From: Streptomyces avidinii | GTDB taxonomy: Bacteria; Actinomycetota; Actinomycetes; Streptomycetales; Streptomycetaceae | DNA length: 64,000 nucleotides | Direction of reading: 5' to 3' | Assembly (NCBI RefSeq): GCF_014650695.1 | Contig: NZ_BMVL01000007.1 | Span: 98,984-162,983, forward strand | In this document: piece by piece, positions 41,003-48,403 of the stretch | Layout of the letters: each line of letters opens with the position of its first letter | How positions within the stretch are numbered: the first letter of the stretch is position 1 | The notes under the pieces: model-generated | What the model was told of the DNA's origin: nothing | Databases searched by the model: none | Seen by the model: only the letters and a program-made list of their open reading frames with translations | Program-made: the position numbers and the translations under genes

Positions 41003-41055
41003 CAGCCCCGCCGGCGTCTGAGGCGCGGGGGTCCGGGGGCAGCGCCCCCGGCAGC
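41003..41055. repeat. Dispersed GC-rich intergenic repeat, copy 1
   Basis: It begins CAGCCCCGCCGGCGTCTGAG and ends in a hairpin with arms 41033-41040 and 41044-41051. Similar units lie at 46301-46377 and 59666-59745 in the same orientation. It sits just behind the glyA stop, so the hairpin may act as its terminator. Confidence 0.75.
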
Positions 41056-41066
41056 CGGGCCGCAGG

Positions 41067-42335
41067 TCAGGACAGCGGAAGCCCAGGGGCCGGGAAGGCA
41101 GCCATCAGGTCCGTGACCTCGGCCCGGATCGCGGCGAGCGCCTGCTCGTCCCCCTTCGCGGCGGCGTCCACGGACCGGGCGATCCAGTCGGCCACCAGCG
41201 GCATGTGCTCGGTGGACAGCCCGCGGGACGTCAGCGACGGCGTACCGATCCGCACCCCCGAGGGATCGAACGGCTTGCGCGGGTCGAACGGCACCGTGTT
41301 GTAGTTCACGACGATGCCCGCCCGGTCCAGGGCCTTGGCGGCGATCTTGCCGGGTACGTCCTTGCCCGTCAGGTCGATCAGGATCAGGTGGTTGTCCGTA
41401 CCGCCCGAGACCAGGTCGAAGCCCCTCTGCAGGAGCGCCGCGGCCAGCGCCCTGGCATTGGCGACGACCGCGTGGGCGTATGAGACGAACGACGGCTGCG
41501 CGGCCTCGTGCAGCGCCACCGCGATACCGGCCGTCGTCTGGTTGTGCGGGCCGCCCTGGAGGCCCGGGAAGACCGCCTTGTCGATGGCCTTCGCGTGCTC
41601 CTCCCGGCACATCAGCATCGCGCCCCGCGGACCGCGCAGGGTCTTGTGCGTGGTGGTCGAGACGACGTCGACGTGGTCCGCCGGGGACGGGTGCGCGCCA
41701 CCCGCGATCAGGCCCGCGATGTGGGCCACGTCCGCGACCAGGATCGAACCCGCCTCGCGCGCGATCTCCGCGAAGGCGGCGAAGTCGATGGTCCTCGGCA
41801 GGGCGGTGCCGCCGCAGAAGATCAGCTTGGGCCGCTCGGCGAGGGCCAGGTCACGCACCGCGTCGTAGTCGATCAGCCCGGTGTCCGCCCGTACGCCGTA
41901 CTGGACGCCCCGGAACCAGGAACCGGTCGCCGAGACGCCCCAGCCGTGCGTCAGGTGCCCGCCCATCGGCAGGGCCATGCCCATCACGGTGTCGCCCGGC
42001 TTCGCGAAGGCCAGGTACACGGCCAGGTTGGCGGGCGAGCCGGAGTACGGCTGCACGTTGGCGTGGTCCACGCCGAACAGGCCCTTGGCCCGCTCGACGG
42101 CCAGCGCCTCGACGCGGTCGATGTTCTGCTGGCCCTCGTAGTAGCGGCGGCCGGGGTAGCCCTCGCTGTACTTGTTCTGCAGCACGGTGCCGGACGCTTC
42201 GAGCACGGCCGCGGACACGTAGTTCTCACTGGGGATCAGGCGCAGGGTCTGTGCCTGCAGCACTTCCTCCGCCGCGACGAACGACGCCAGCTCGGGGTCG
42301 GTCGCGAAAAGGGCGGGATGGCGGCTCGCGGACAT
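41067..42335 (-). CDS. glyA: Serine hydroxymethyltransferase
   Basis: This PLP enzyme interconverts serine plus tetrahydrofolate with glycine plus methylene-tetrahydrofolate. The 422-residue length is typical. SENYVSAAVLEASGTVLQNK lies near the N-terminus, YSGSPANLAVYLAF follows, and the PLP lysine lies in VVSTTTHKTLRGPRGA near residue 230. The ATG follows GGAGGAG. The 5' leader carries a ZTP riboswitch, so expression should rise when ZTP signals low 10-formyl-tetrahydrofolate. Its product feeds folD, purN and purH elsewhere in this window. It is divergent from rocD. Confidence 0.97.
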   Translation of the reverse strand: MSASRHPALFATDPELASFVAAEEVLQAQTLRLIPSENYVSAAVLEASGTVLQNKYSEGYPGRRYYEGQQNIDRVEALAVERAKGLFGVDHANVQPYSGSPANLAVYLAFAKPGDTVMGMALPMGGHLTHGWGVSATGSWFRGVQYGVRADTGLIDYDAVRDLALAERPKLIFCGGTALPRTIDFAAFAEIAREAGSILVADVAHIAGLIAGGAHPSPADHVDVVSTTTHKTLRGPRGAMLMCREEHAKAIDKAVFPGLQGGPHNQTTAGIAVALHEAAQPSFVSYAHAVVANARALAAALLQRGFDLVSGGTDNHLILIDLTGKDVPGKIAAKALDRAGIVVNYNTVPFDPRKPFDPSGVRIGTPSLTSRGLSTEHMPLVADWIARSVDAAAKGDEQALAAIRAEVTDLMAAFPAPGLPLS

Positions 42336-42368
42336 GGCGGGCTCCTCCGGGGTCGATGTGATCGGTAC

Positions 42369-42460
42369 CCCGCGAGGCCCAGGCGAGCGGCCCTGTATGC
42401 GGTCGAGCGCGCACGACTCCCCCGGAGTTGGTTCTCCGTACGCCAGTCGCCGTGCGTACC
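42369..42460 (-). ncRNA. ZTP riboswitch (pfl RNA) in the glyA leader
   Basis: On the minus strand the leader contains GGCGACTGGCG, then a variable hairpin (ACGGAG...CTCCG), then GGGGGAGTCG, which pairs back to CGACT. After a linker comes GCCGCTCGCCTGGGC, the conserved 3' element with CCTGGGC. These features, in this order, upstream of glyA fit the pfl/ZTP riboswitch, which binds ZTP/ZMP. Variants include CTCGCC where the consensus has GCCGCC. TAAGGT at 42465-42470 could be the -10 of the promoter, putting the RNA start close to the aptamer. The switch probably exposes the ribosome site at about 42345. Confidence 0.8.
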
Positions 42461-42591
42461 GGACACCTTAGCGGGCGCGCCGGAAGAGAGGTTTCTGCGT
42501 CCGGTATTCGAGCGACGATAAGAAGGTGACGCCACCCTCGTCACCGCTTCACCCGGCGCTCCACCGCGCCGGACGGACGATCGGAGACCCC

Positions 42592-43797
42592 GTGTCGACA
42601 ACTGCTGATGCCATCCGCTCCGCAGACGCGCACAGCGCGCACAACTACCATCCGCTGCCCCTGGTCGTCGCGTCCGCGGAAGGCGCCTGGATGACCGATA
42701 TCGAGGGCCGCAGATACCTCGACATGCTCGCCGGGTACTCGGCCCTCAACTTCGGTCACGGCAACCGCCGTCTGATCGACGCCGCCCGTGCCCAGCTGGA
42801 ACGGGTCACGCTCACCTCGCGCGCCTTCCACCACGACCGCTTCGCCGAGTTCTGTACCGAGCTCGCCGCGCTGTGCGGCAAGGAGATGGTGCTTCCCATG
42901 AACACGGGGGCGGAGGCCGTGGAGACGGCGGTGAAGACCGCCCGCAAGTGGGGCTACGAGGTCAAGGGCGTCCCGGACGGGCACGCCAAGATCGTGGTCG
43001 CCGCCGACAACTTCCACGGGCGGACCACGACCATCGTGTCCTTCTCCACGGACCACGAGGCCCGCGACCACTTCGGGCCGTACACGCCGGGCTTCGAGAT
43101 CGTCCCGTACGGGGACCTCACCGCGCTGGCGCACGCCGTCACCGAGAACACGGTGGCCGTGCTGCTGGAGCCGATCCAGGGCGAGGCGGGGGTGCTGGTG
43201 CCGCCCGCCGGGTACCTGCGCGGCGTACGGGAGCTGACCCGCGAGCGGAACGTCCTCTTCATGGCGGACGAGATCCAGTCGGGGCTGGGGCGCACGGGCC
43301 GGACCTTCGCGTGCGAGCACGAGGGCGTCGTCCCGGACGTGTACATCCTCGGCAAGGCGCTCGGCGGCGGCGTGGTTCCGGTCTCGGCCGTCGTGGCCGA
43401 CCGGGACGTGCTCGGGGTGTTCCGGCCCGGCGAGCACGGGTCCACCTTCGGCGGGAACCCGCTCGCGTGCGCGGTCGCCCTGGAGGTGATCGCGATGCTG
43501 CGGACCGGGGAGTTCCAGGGTCGCGCCACCGAGCTGGGCGAGCACCTGCACCGTGAGCTGAACCTGCTGGTCGGCGGGGGCGCGGTGACCGCCGTACGCG
43601 GCCGCGGGCTGTGGGCGGGCGTCGACATCGATCCGTCGCGGGGCACGGGCCGGGAGATCTCCGAGAAGCTGATGGAGCTCGGGGTGCTCGTGAAGGACAC
43701 CCACGGGTCGACGATCCGGATCGCCCCGCCGCTGGTGATCAGCAAGGAGGACCTGGACTGGGGCCTGGACCAGCTCCGATCGGTGCTCGGCGCGTAG
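42592..43797 (+). CDS. rocD: Ornithine aminotransferase
   Basis: This class III PLP aminotransferase converts ornithine and 2-oxoglutarate to glutamate semialdehyde and glutamate in arginine breakdown. The 401-residue protein has HNYHPLPLVVASAEGAWMTD near the N-terminus, MNTGAEAVETAVKTARKWGY, and the PLP Lys in YILGKALGGGVVPVSAV near residue 257. FMADEIQSGLGRTG supplies the Asp that contacts the PLP nitrogen. The GTG start follows CGGAGA. The first half matches OAT more closely than acetylornithine aminotransferase (YSALNFGHGNRRL). It is a single-gene unit with a short 3' region before the convergent YgiC-like gene. Confidence 0.92.
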   Translation: MSTTADAIRSADAHSAHNYHPLPLVVASAEGAWMTDIEGRRYLDMLAGYSALNFGHGNRRLIDAARAQLERVTLTSRAFHHDRFAEFCTELAALCGKEMVLPMNTGAEAVETAVKTARKWGYEVKGVPDGHAKIVVAADNFHGRTTTIVSFSTDHEARDHFGPYTPGFEIVPYGDLTALAHAVTENTVAVLLEPIQGEAGVLVPPAGYLRGVRELTRERNVLFMADEIQSGLGRTGRTFACEHEGVVPDVYILGKALGGGVVPVSAVVADRDVLGVFRPGEHGSTFGGNPLACAVALEVIAMLRTGEFQGRATELGEHLHRELNLLVGGGAVTAVRGRGLWAGVDIDPSRGTGREISEKLMELGVLVKDTHGSTIRIAPPLVISKEDLDWGLDQLRSVLGA

Positions 43798-43840
43798 GGC
43801 GCGCTCGCCACGCGCAGTACGGGCCCCGGCAGTACAGGCC

Positions 43841-45043
43841 CTAGAGGATGACGTGGGGCAGGAAGCGGGCGTACTCGTCCGTGACCGGCCCCGCCGATTC
43901 GCGGATGCCGAGCCCCGCCGCCTCGTCCTCGACGACCCACGCGCCGAGCACCACCCGGTTGCCGTCGAAGTCGGGCAGCGGGGCCAGGCCCTGGAAGCAG
44001 TACCGTTCCCCCTCCTCCGGTACGAACGGCTCACCGCCCCCGCCCGCCGCGTGGAGGGTGACTCCCGCGCCCTCACGGCCGAGGAGGGGCTTGGCCACGT
44101 AGCCGGTGGACCCGGGCTCGGCCAGTTCGCGCGGGCCGTCCAGGTAGGCGGGCAGCAGGTTGGGGTGGTCCGGGAAGAGCTCCCACAGGATCGCGAGCAG
44201 CGCCTTGTTGGACAGCAGCATCTTCCACAGGGGCTCGATCCAGCAGGTGGTGCCGGAGCCGCCGCCGTGGTCGTACGTGCCGAGCACGTGCGGGCCGAAA
44301 TCGTCCGTCGCCAGCCACTCCCACGGGTAGAGCTTGAAGCAGGAGCGGATGAAGCGGAGCTTCTCGTCCACGAACCGGCCGGACAGGCTGTCCCAGCCGA
44401 TCTGCTCGACGGAGAGCGCCTGGGTGTCCAGGCCGGCCTGCTCGGCGGTCTCCTGGAGGTAGGCGACCGTCATCAGGTCCTCGCCGAGCTCGTCGGTCTC
44501 GGAGTGCGCGAAGTGCAGCGGGCCGGGCGGGAGCAGCTCGGCCTGGCGCCGCCAGGCGTCGACGAGGCGCTCGTGGAGGGAGTTCCACTGGTCGGCGCCG
44601 GGGAAGCGCTCCTCCATCCAGAACCACTGCGGGCTGGCCGCCTCCACGAGGGAGGTGGGGGTGTCGGCGTTGTACTCCAGCATCTTGGCCGGGCTGCCGG
44701 TGCCGTCGTAGCGCAGGTCGAAACGGCCGTAGAGGGAGGGCTGTTCGGCGCGGCGCCGCCAGGACTCGGCGATCTGCGCGGCCAGTTTCGGATCCGTGAT
44801 GCCGAGGTCCTCGAAGCGGTCGTGCTCGACGATGTGCGCGGCCGCGGCCAGGCACATGGCGTGCAGCTCCTCGACGACGTTCTCCAGGGCCTCGACCTCG
44901 GGGAGCGAGAAGGAGTAGTACGCGCTCTCGTCCCAGTAGGGGCGCAGGGAGTCGTCGGGGTACCGGGTGAGGGGATAGATCACCCCCTGCTCCTCGACCG
45001 TCTTCTGCCAGCCGGGACGGGGCTCGATGGTGTTCCGCTCCAT
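43841..45043 (-). CDS. Glutathionylspermidine synthase-family ATP-grasp protein (YgiC/YjfC-like)
   Basis: This 400-residue protein belongs to the GSP-synthase-type ATP-grasp ligases. Visible blocks are MLEYNADTPTSLVEAASPQW near residue 125, LYPWEWLATDDFG, and YVAKPLLGREGAGVTL near residue 312, which carries the ATP-binding Lys and Gly loop. It ends DEYARFLPHVIL, as is common in the family. Actinobacteria do not make glutathione, so the substrate cannot be the textbook one; ligation of an unknown amine and carboxylate is expected. It lies eight bases behind a small lipoprotein gene. The pairing is reminiscent of E. coli ygiB-ygiC. Confidence 0.85.
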   Translation of the reverse strand: MERNTIEPRPGWQKTVEEQGVIYPLTRYPDDSLRPYWDESAYYSFSLPEVEALENVVEELHAMCLAAAAHIVEHDRFEDLGITDPKLAAQIAESWRRRAEQPSLYGRFDLRYDGTGSPAKMLEYNADTPTSLVEAASPQWFWMEERFPGADQWNSLHERLVDAWRRQAELLPPGPLHFAHSETDELGEDLMTVAYLQETAEQAGLDTQALSVEQIGWDSLSGRFVDEKLRFIRSCFKLYPWEWLATDDFGPHVLGTYDHGGGSGTTCWIEPLWKMLLSNKALLAILWELFPDHPNLLPAYLDGPRELAEPGSTGYVAKPLLGREGAGVTLHAAGGGGEPFVPEEGERYCFQGLAPLPDFDGNRVVLGAWVVEDEAAGLGIRESAGPVTDEYARFLPHVIL

Positions 45044-45051
45044 GGTGGCGG

Positions 45052-45354
45052 TCAGCCGCCGCTGGAGCCGGAGCTCTTGTGGCCGCCGATGCCGCCGCGG
45101 GTGACGGCGGACTTGTCGAAACTGCCGCCGGAGACCTTGCCGGCGCTGACGTTGCCGCCGTAGTAGTACGCGCCGGTGCCGCCGCTCTTGCACTCCTTGT
45201 TGTTCAGGTGCTGCAACGTGGAGCGGGAGGCGCAGCGCTTGTCCGGTTCGTCGCTGCTGCCGCAGGCCACGAGCGTGGCCGCGAGCAGGCCCATGCCGCC
45301 GAGTGCGACCGCGCCGGAGCGCATTCGCCGCTGATTCGTGCTGCTGCTGTCCAT
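45052..45354 (-). CDS. Small lipoprotein coupled to the YgiC-like gene
   Basis: The 100-residue precursor has a polar start, a hydrophobic stretch and the lipobox TLVACGSS with Cys near residue 31. The mature part is rich in Ser, Gly, Lys and Tyr, with two further Cys residues (KRCASRS and NKECKSG) and ends in a Gly/Ser tail. It resembles DUF1190/YgiB proteins in size, lipobox and Gly/Ser ending, but the similarity is weak. A GGGGAG site lies eight bases before the ATG. The spacing of eight bases to the ligase gene implies joint expression. Modification of this protein by the ligase is a possibility. Confidence 0.7.
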   Translation of the reverse strand: MDSSSTNQRRMRSGAVALGGMGLLAATLVACGSSDEPDKRCASRSTLQHLNNKECKSGGTGAYYYGGNVSAGKVSGGSFDKSAVTRGGIGGHKSSGSSGG

Positions 45355-45458
45355 GTCTGCTGCTCCCCCTGGGGCCTCGCGTGCTGCCGACAGAGTAGAG
45401 CGGGGCCCCCGGCCGATGGAATCCGGCCGTCGTGAGATCCGTGATCTAGAGTCAGTTC

Positions 45459-46319
45459 GTGCTTATTGGGATGATTTGCGCGCTCGGTGCGGCTGTCTGC
45501 TTCGGTACGGCCTCGGTTCTGCAGGCCGTCGCGGTGCGGTCGGGGGAGCCGGGTACGGGCTCCGGCGTGGACACGGCGCTGTTCCTGCGGGCCGTGCGGG
45601 AGTGGCGCTACCTGGCGGGCCTCGGCCTGGACGGAGCCGGCTTCGTGCTCCAGATCATCGCGCTGCGGCACGTCCCGATCTACGCGGTGGGGGCGGCGCT
45701 GGCGGCCAGCCTGGCGGTCACGGCGGTGGTCGCGGCGCGGCTGCTGCGGGTGCGGCTGTCCCGGATCGAATGGGGCGCGGTGGCGGTGGTGTGCGCGGGG
45801 CTGGTGATGCTCGGGCTCTCCGCCGGGGAGGAGGGCACCGGGACCGGGTCGCTCGCGCTGAAGCTGGGAATGCTGGCGGTGGCGGGGCTGGTGCTGCTGG
45901 TCGGCGTGGTCGCGGGGCGGCTGCCGGACGGGCCGCGGGCGCTCGTGCTCGGCCTCGCGGCGGGGACGGGCTTCGGGGTGGTGGAGGTCTCGGTCCGGCT
46001 CATCGACTCGCCCTGGGACCTGCGCAACCCCGCTCTGTACGCCCTCCTGCTGGGCGGTGGCGCGGCCTTCCTGCTCCTCACCTCGGCGCTGGCGCGCGGC
46101 TCGGTGACGGTGGCGACGGCGGGTCTGGTGCTCGGCGAGACCATCGGTCCGGCGGTGGTGGGCGTGGTCTGGCTCGGCGACAGCACCCGCGAGGGCCTGG
46201 CCTGGCTGGCGGTGACGGGCTTCGCGGTGGCGGTGGCCGGATCCCTGGCCCTGGCCCGCTTCGGCGAACCCCCGGCCGAACCCCCGGCCGGTACCCAATC
46301 CAGCCCCGCCGGCGTGTGA
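45459..46319 (+). CDS. DMT-superfamily (EamA-like) membrane transporter
   Basis: The 286-residue protein has about nine to ten hydrophobic helices, beginning directly at the N-terminus with LIGMICALGAAVCFGTASVL. Two-fold internal repeats, as in EamA or QacE-like carriers, are apparent from the second half (GLVLGETIGPAVVGVVWLGD). The substrate is unknown. TAGAGT ends six bases before the GTG start, and no ribosome site is present, so the message is probably leaderless. The last residues (SSPAGV) are encoded by a dispersed intergenic repeat, so the C-terminus seems to have been extended or replaced by repeat DNA. Confidence 0.8.
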   Translation: MLIGMICALGAAVCFGTASVLQAVAVRSGEPGTGSGVDTALFLRAVREWRYLAGLGLDGAGFVLQIIALRHVPIYAVGAALAASLAVTAVVAARLLRVRLSRIEWGAVAVVCAGLVMLGLSAGEEGTGTGSLALKLGMLAVAGLVLLVGVVAGRLPDGPRALVLGLAAGTGFGVVEVSVRLIDSPWDLRNPALYALLLGGGAAFLLLTSALARGSVTVATAGLVLGETIGPAVVGVVWLGDSTREGLAWLAVTGFAVAVAGSLALARFGEPPAEPPAGTQSSPAGV

Positions 46320-46377
46320 GGCGCTCCCTCGGCCCCGCCGGCGTTTGAGGCGCGGGGGCGCGGGGGCAGCGCCCCCG
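46301..46377. repeat. Dispersed GC-rich intergenic repeat, copy 2 (two units)
   Basis: Unit one begins CAGCCCCGCCGGCG at 46301 and overlaps the 3' end of the transporter gene, including its stop. Unit two runs 46332-46377 and ends in a hairpin CGGGGGC-AGC-GCCCCCG at 46361-46377. It lies between convergent genes, where it may act as a terminator. Confidence 0.75.
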
Positions 46378-46392
46378 ACACGGCGCCGCAGG

Positions 46393-47793
46393 TCACGGGA
46401 GGGCCGCCGCCAGGGCCGCCAGGGTCGGGGACCACGCGCTGTCCGACGGGGTCCCGTAGCCGACGACCACCGCATCCCGCCCCGAAACCTCCGCCTCCGG
46501 GTGCCGGAACCGCGCCAGCCCGTGCAGGGCCAGGTCCTGCCAGGCGGCCGACTGGAGGACCACCCGCTCCGATCCCGCCGGGAGGTCCAGCACCGCGTGC
46601 AGTCCCGCCGCGATCCCCGACACCCCCACCCGGTCCCCCACCGCCGCCACCAGCTCGTCCCGGCGCCGCCGGTACCGCAGCCGCATCCCACGCACGTGCC
46701 GGTCGTAGGCCCCGGAGGTGATGAACTGCGCCAGCGTCAGCTGGTCCAGCGCGCCGCACGCCCAATCCGTGGGCCGGCCGGCGGCGAGCACCTCCTCCAG
46801 CAGCCCCGGCGGGACCACCATCCAGCCCATCCGCAGCCCGGGGGCCAGCGACTTGCTCGCCGTGCCCAGGTACACCACCCGGTCCGGATCAAGGCCCTGG
46901 AGCGCCCCGACCGGCTGGCGGTCGTAGCGGAACTCCCCGTCGTAGTCGTCCTCCAGGATCAGCCCGCCCGTGGTCCGGGCCCAGTCGACCGCGGCCGCCC
47001 GCCGCGCCGGAGTCAGGGCCACGCCCGTCGGGAACTGGTGCGCCGGGGTCAGCAGCACCGCGCCCGCCGCCGCGGTCAGCTCCCCCGTCCTGGCCCCTTC
47101 CCCGTCCACGCCCAGCGGGCGCGTCCGCAGCCCCGCCCGCACCAGCAGGTTCCGGTGGAAGTCCAGGCCGTACCCCTCCACCGCCACCTCCCGCACCCGC
47201 CGCGCCCGCAGCACGCCCGCCAGCAGGGTCAGCCCGTGCCGGAAGCCCGCGCAGAGCACGATGCGTTCGGGGTCCGCGTACACCCCGCGCGCCCGCGCCA
47301 GGTAACCGGCCAGCGCCCGCCGGAGCTCGACGCGGCCGCGCGGGTCGGCCGCGTAGCCGAAGGCCTCGTTCGGCGCATCGGTCAGGGCCCGGCGGGCCGC
47401 CGACAGCCAGGCCGCGCGCGGGAAGCCCCCCAGGTCCGGGGAGCCCGGCACCAGGCTGTACGCGGGCCCGCTGCGCGCAGGGCGCCGTACGGGGCCGGCC
47501 GCCGCCGGACGGCGCGGCCGGGCCCGTTCGGCGACGCGGGTGCCGGAGCCCCGGCGGGCCGTCAGCCAGCCCTCGGCGACGAGCTCGGCGTACGCCTCGG
47601 CGACCGTGTTCCGGGCGATGCCCAGGTCGGCGGCGAGGGTGCGCGAGGACGGCAGCCGGGTCCCGGCAGCCAGCCGACCGCTGCGCGCGGCCTCGCGCAG
47701 GGCCTCGGTGAGCCCGGCCCGCAGCCGGCGTCCGGCCGTGAGGTCCAGCTGCAGGTGGAGGTCGGCGCCGAAAGTGGCCCACGATTCCGTCAT
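46393..47793 (-). CDS. MocR/PdxR-type regulator (GntR HTH fused to aminotransferase domain)
   Basis: The 466-residue protein has a winged helix at residues 15-90 (SGRLAAGTRLPSSRTLAADL, then NTVAEAYAELVAEGWLTARR). A linker and an aspartate-aminotransferase fold follow. The PLP Lys is in YLGTASKSLAPGLRMGW near residue 300, and EDDYDGEFRYD carries the Asp that pairs with the pyridine nitrogen. Such proteins sense PLP or PLP adducts. It is divergent from an AhpD-like gene with only 47 bases between starts, so it probably controls that gene and itself. TATGGT lies eight bases before the ATG, fitting leaderless transcription. Confidence 0.92.
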   Translation of the reverse strand: MTESWATFGADLHLQLDLTAGRRLRAGLTEALREAARSGRLAAGTRLPSSRTLAADLGIARNTVAEAYAELVAEGWLTARRGSGTRVAERARPRRPAAAGPVRRPARSGPAYSLVPGSPDLGGFPRAAWLSAARRALTDAPNEAFGYAADPRGRVELRRALAGYLARARGVYADPERIVLCAGFRHGLTLLAGVLRARRVREVAVEGYGLDFHRNLLVRAGLRTRPLGVDGEGARTGELTAAAGAVLLTPAHQFPTGVALTPARRAAAVDWARTTGGLILEDDYDGEFRYDRQPVGALQGLDPDRVVYLGTASKSLAPGLRMGWMVVPPGLLEEVLAAGRPTDWACGALDQLTLAQFITSGAYDRHVRGMRLRYRRRRDELVAAVGDRVGVSGIAAGLHAVLDLPAGSERVVLQSAAWQDLALHGLARFRHPEAEVSGRDAVVVGYGTPSDSAWSPTLAALAAALP

Positions 47794-47840
47794 GAATATG
47801 GACCATATCGGTGGGCCGCCCGGCTCCTAGGGTGGATCAC
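47794..47840. promoter_or_regulatory. Overlapping divergent promoters of mocR-type and ahpD-type genes
   Basis: The 47-base gap holds TAGGGT at 47828-47833, seven bases before the rightward ATG, and TATGGT (complement of 47802-47807), eight bases before the leftward ATG. Short GG(A/G)CC half-sites recur at 47800-47817. Both transcripts appear leaderless, and a bound MocR protein could affect both. Confidence 0.5.
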
Positions 47841-48332
47841 ATGACGACCACACATGAACACGCCCCCGAGCACACCCCGCGCCTGCACATGGCGAAGCTC
47901 GCCCCCGAGGTCTACAAGGCCGTGCTGGCTCTGGAGATCGCCTCCAAGAAGGGACTGGACCCCTCCCTGGTCGAGCTCGTCAAGATCCGCGCCTCCCAGC
48001 TCAACCACTGCGCCTTCTGCCTCGACATGCACACCAAGGACGCGATCGCCGCAGGCGAGAGCGTGGAGCGCATCGTCCAGCTGGGTGCCTGGGAGGAGTC
48101 GCGGCACTTCTACACCGAGAAGGAGCTCGCCGCGATCGAGTTCACCGAGGCGGTCACCGTCCTGACGGACGGCTTCGTGCCCGACGAGGTCTACGAGAAG
48201 GCCGCCGAGCAGTTCGAGGAGCGCGAGCTGGCCCAGCTGATCGCCGTGATCGCGACGATCAACGTCTGGAACCGTATCGGAGTCACCACCCGCATGGTTC
48301 CGGGCCACTACACCCCGGGCATGTACAAGTAG
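47841..48332 (+). CDS. Carboxymuconolactone decarboxylase/AhpD-family protein
   Basis: The 163-residue, mostly helical protein carries the AhpD-type redox motif in LNHCAFCLDMHTKDA near residue 57, with a CxxC pair and the nearby His. Members act as alkylhydroperoxidases or reductases in peroxide defence. ERIVQLGAWEESRHFYTEKE and FTEAVTVLTDG are typical helices. The ATG is directly behind a -10 element, with no ribosome site. The divergent MocR regulator should control it. The in vivo reductant and substrate are not visible. It lies at the edge of a simple-repeat tract shared with the next gene's 3' end. Confidence 0.92.
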   Translation: MTTTHEHAPEHTPRLHMAKLAPEVYKAVLALEIASKKGLDPSLVELVKIRASQLNHCAFCLDMHTKDAIAAGESVERIVQLGAWEESRHFYTEKELAAIEFTEAVTVLTDGFVPDEVYEKAAEQFEERELAQLIAVIATINVWNRIGVTTRMVPGHYTPGMYK

Positions 48333-48403
48333 TCCGGTCCGGCCGGTCCGGCCAGTCCGGTCAGTCCGGTCAGACCCGTCAGTCCGGTCAGACCCGTCAG
48401 TCC
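48333..48403. repeat. Tandem GTCCGGTCA / GACCCGTCA repeat tract
   Basis: About seven imperfect nine-base units built on GTCCGGTCA, with some as GACCCGTCA, lie between the AhpD-like stop and the stop of the convergent proline-rich gene. It overlaps the last codons of that gene. It is a simple sequence tract that can vary in length, not a CRISPR array. Confidence 0.65.

Noticed and set aside
41003..41055. GC-rich repeat considered as an IS end or MITE
   Set aside because: It has no terminal inverted repeats or target duplications; it matches the dispersed hairpin units seen twice more in the window at gene ends.
48333..48403. Possible CRISPR-like repeat
   Set aside because: Units are nine bases long with no spacers and no cas genes; it is a simple tandem repeat.
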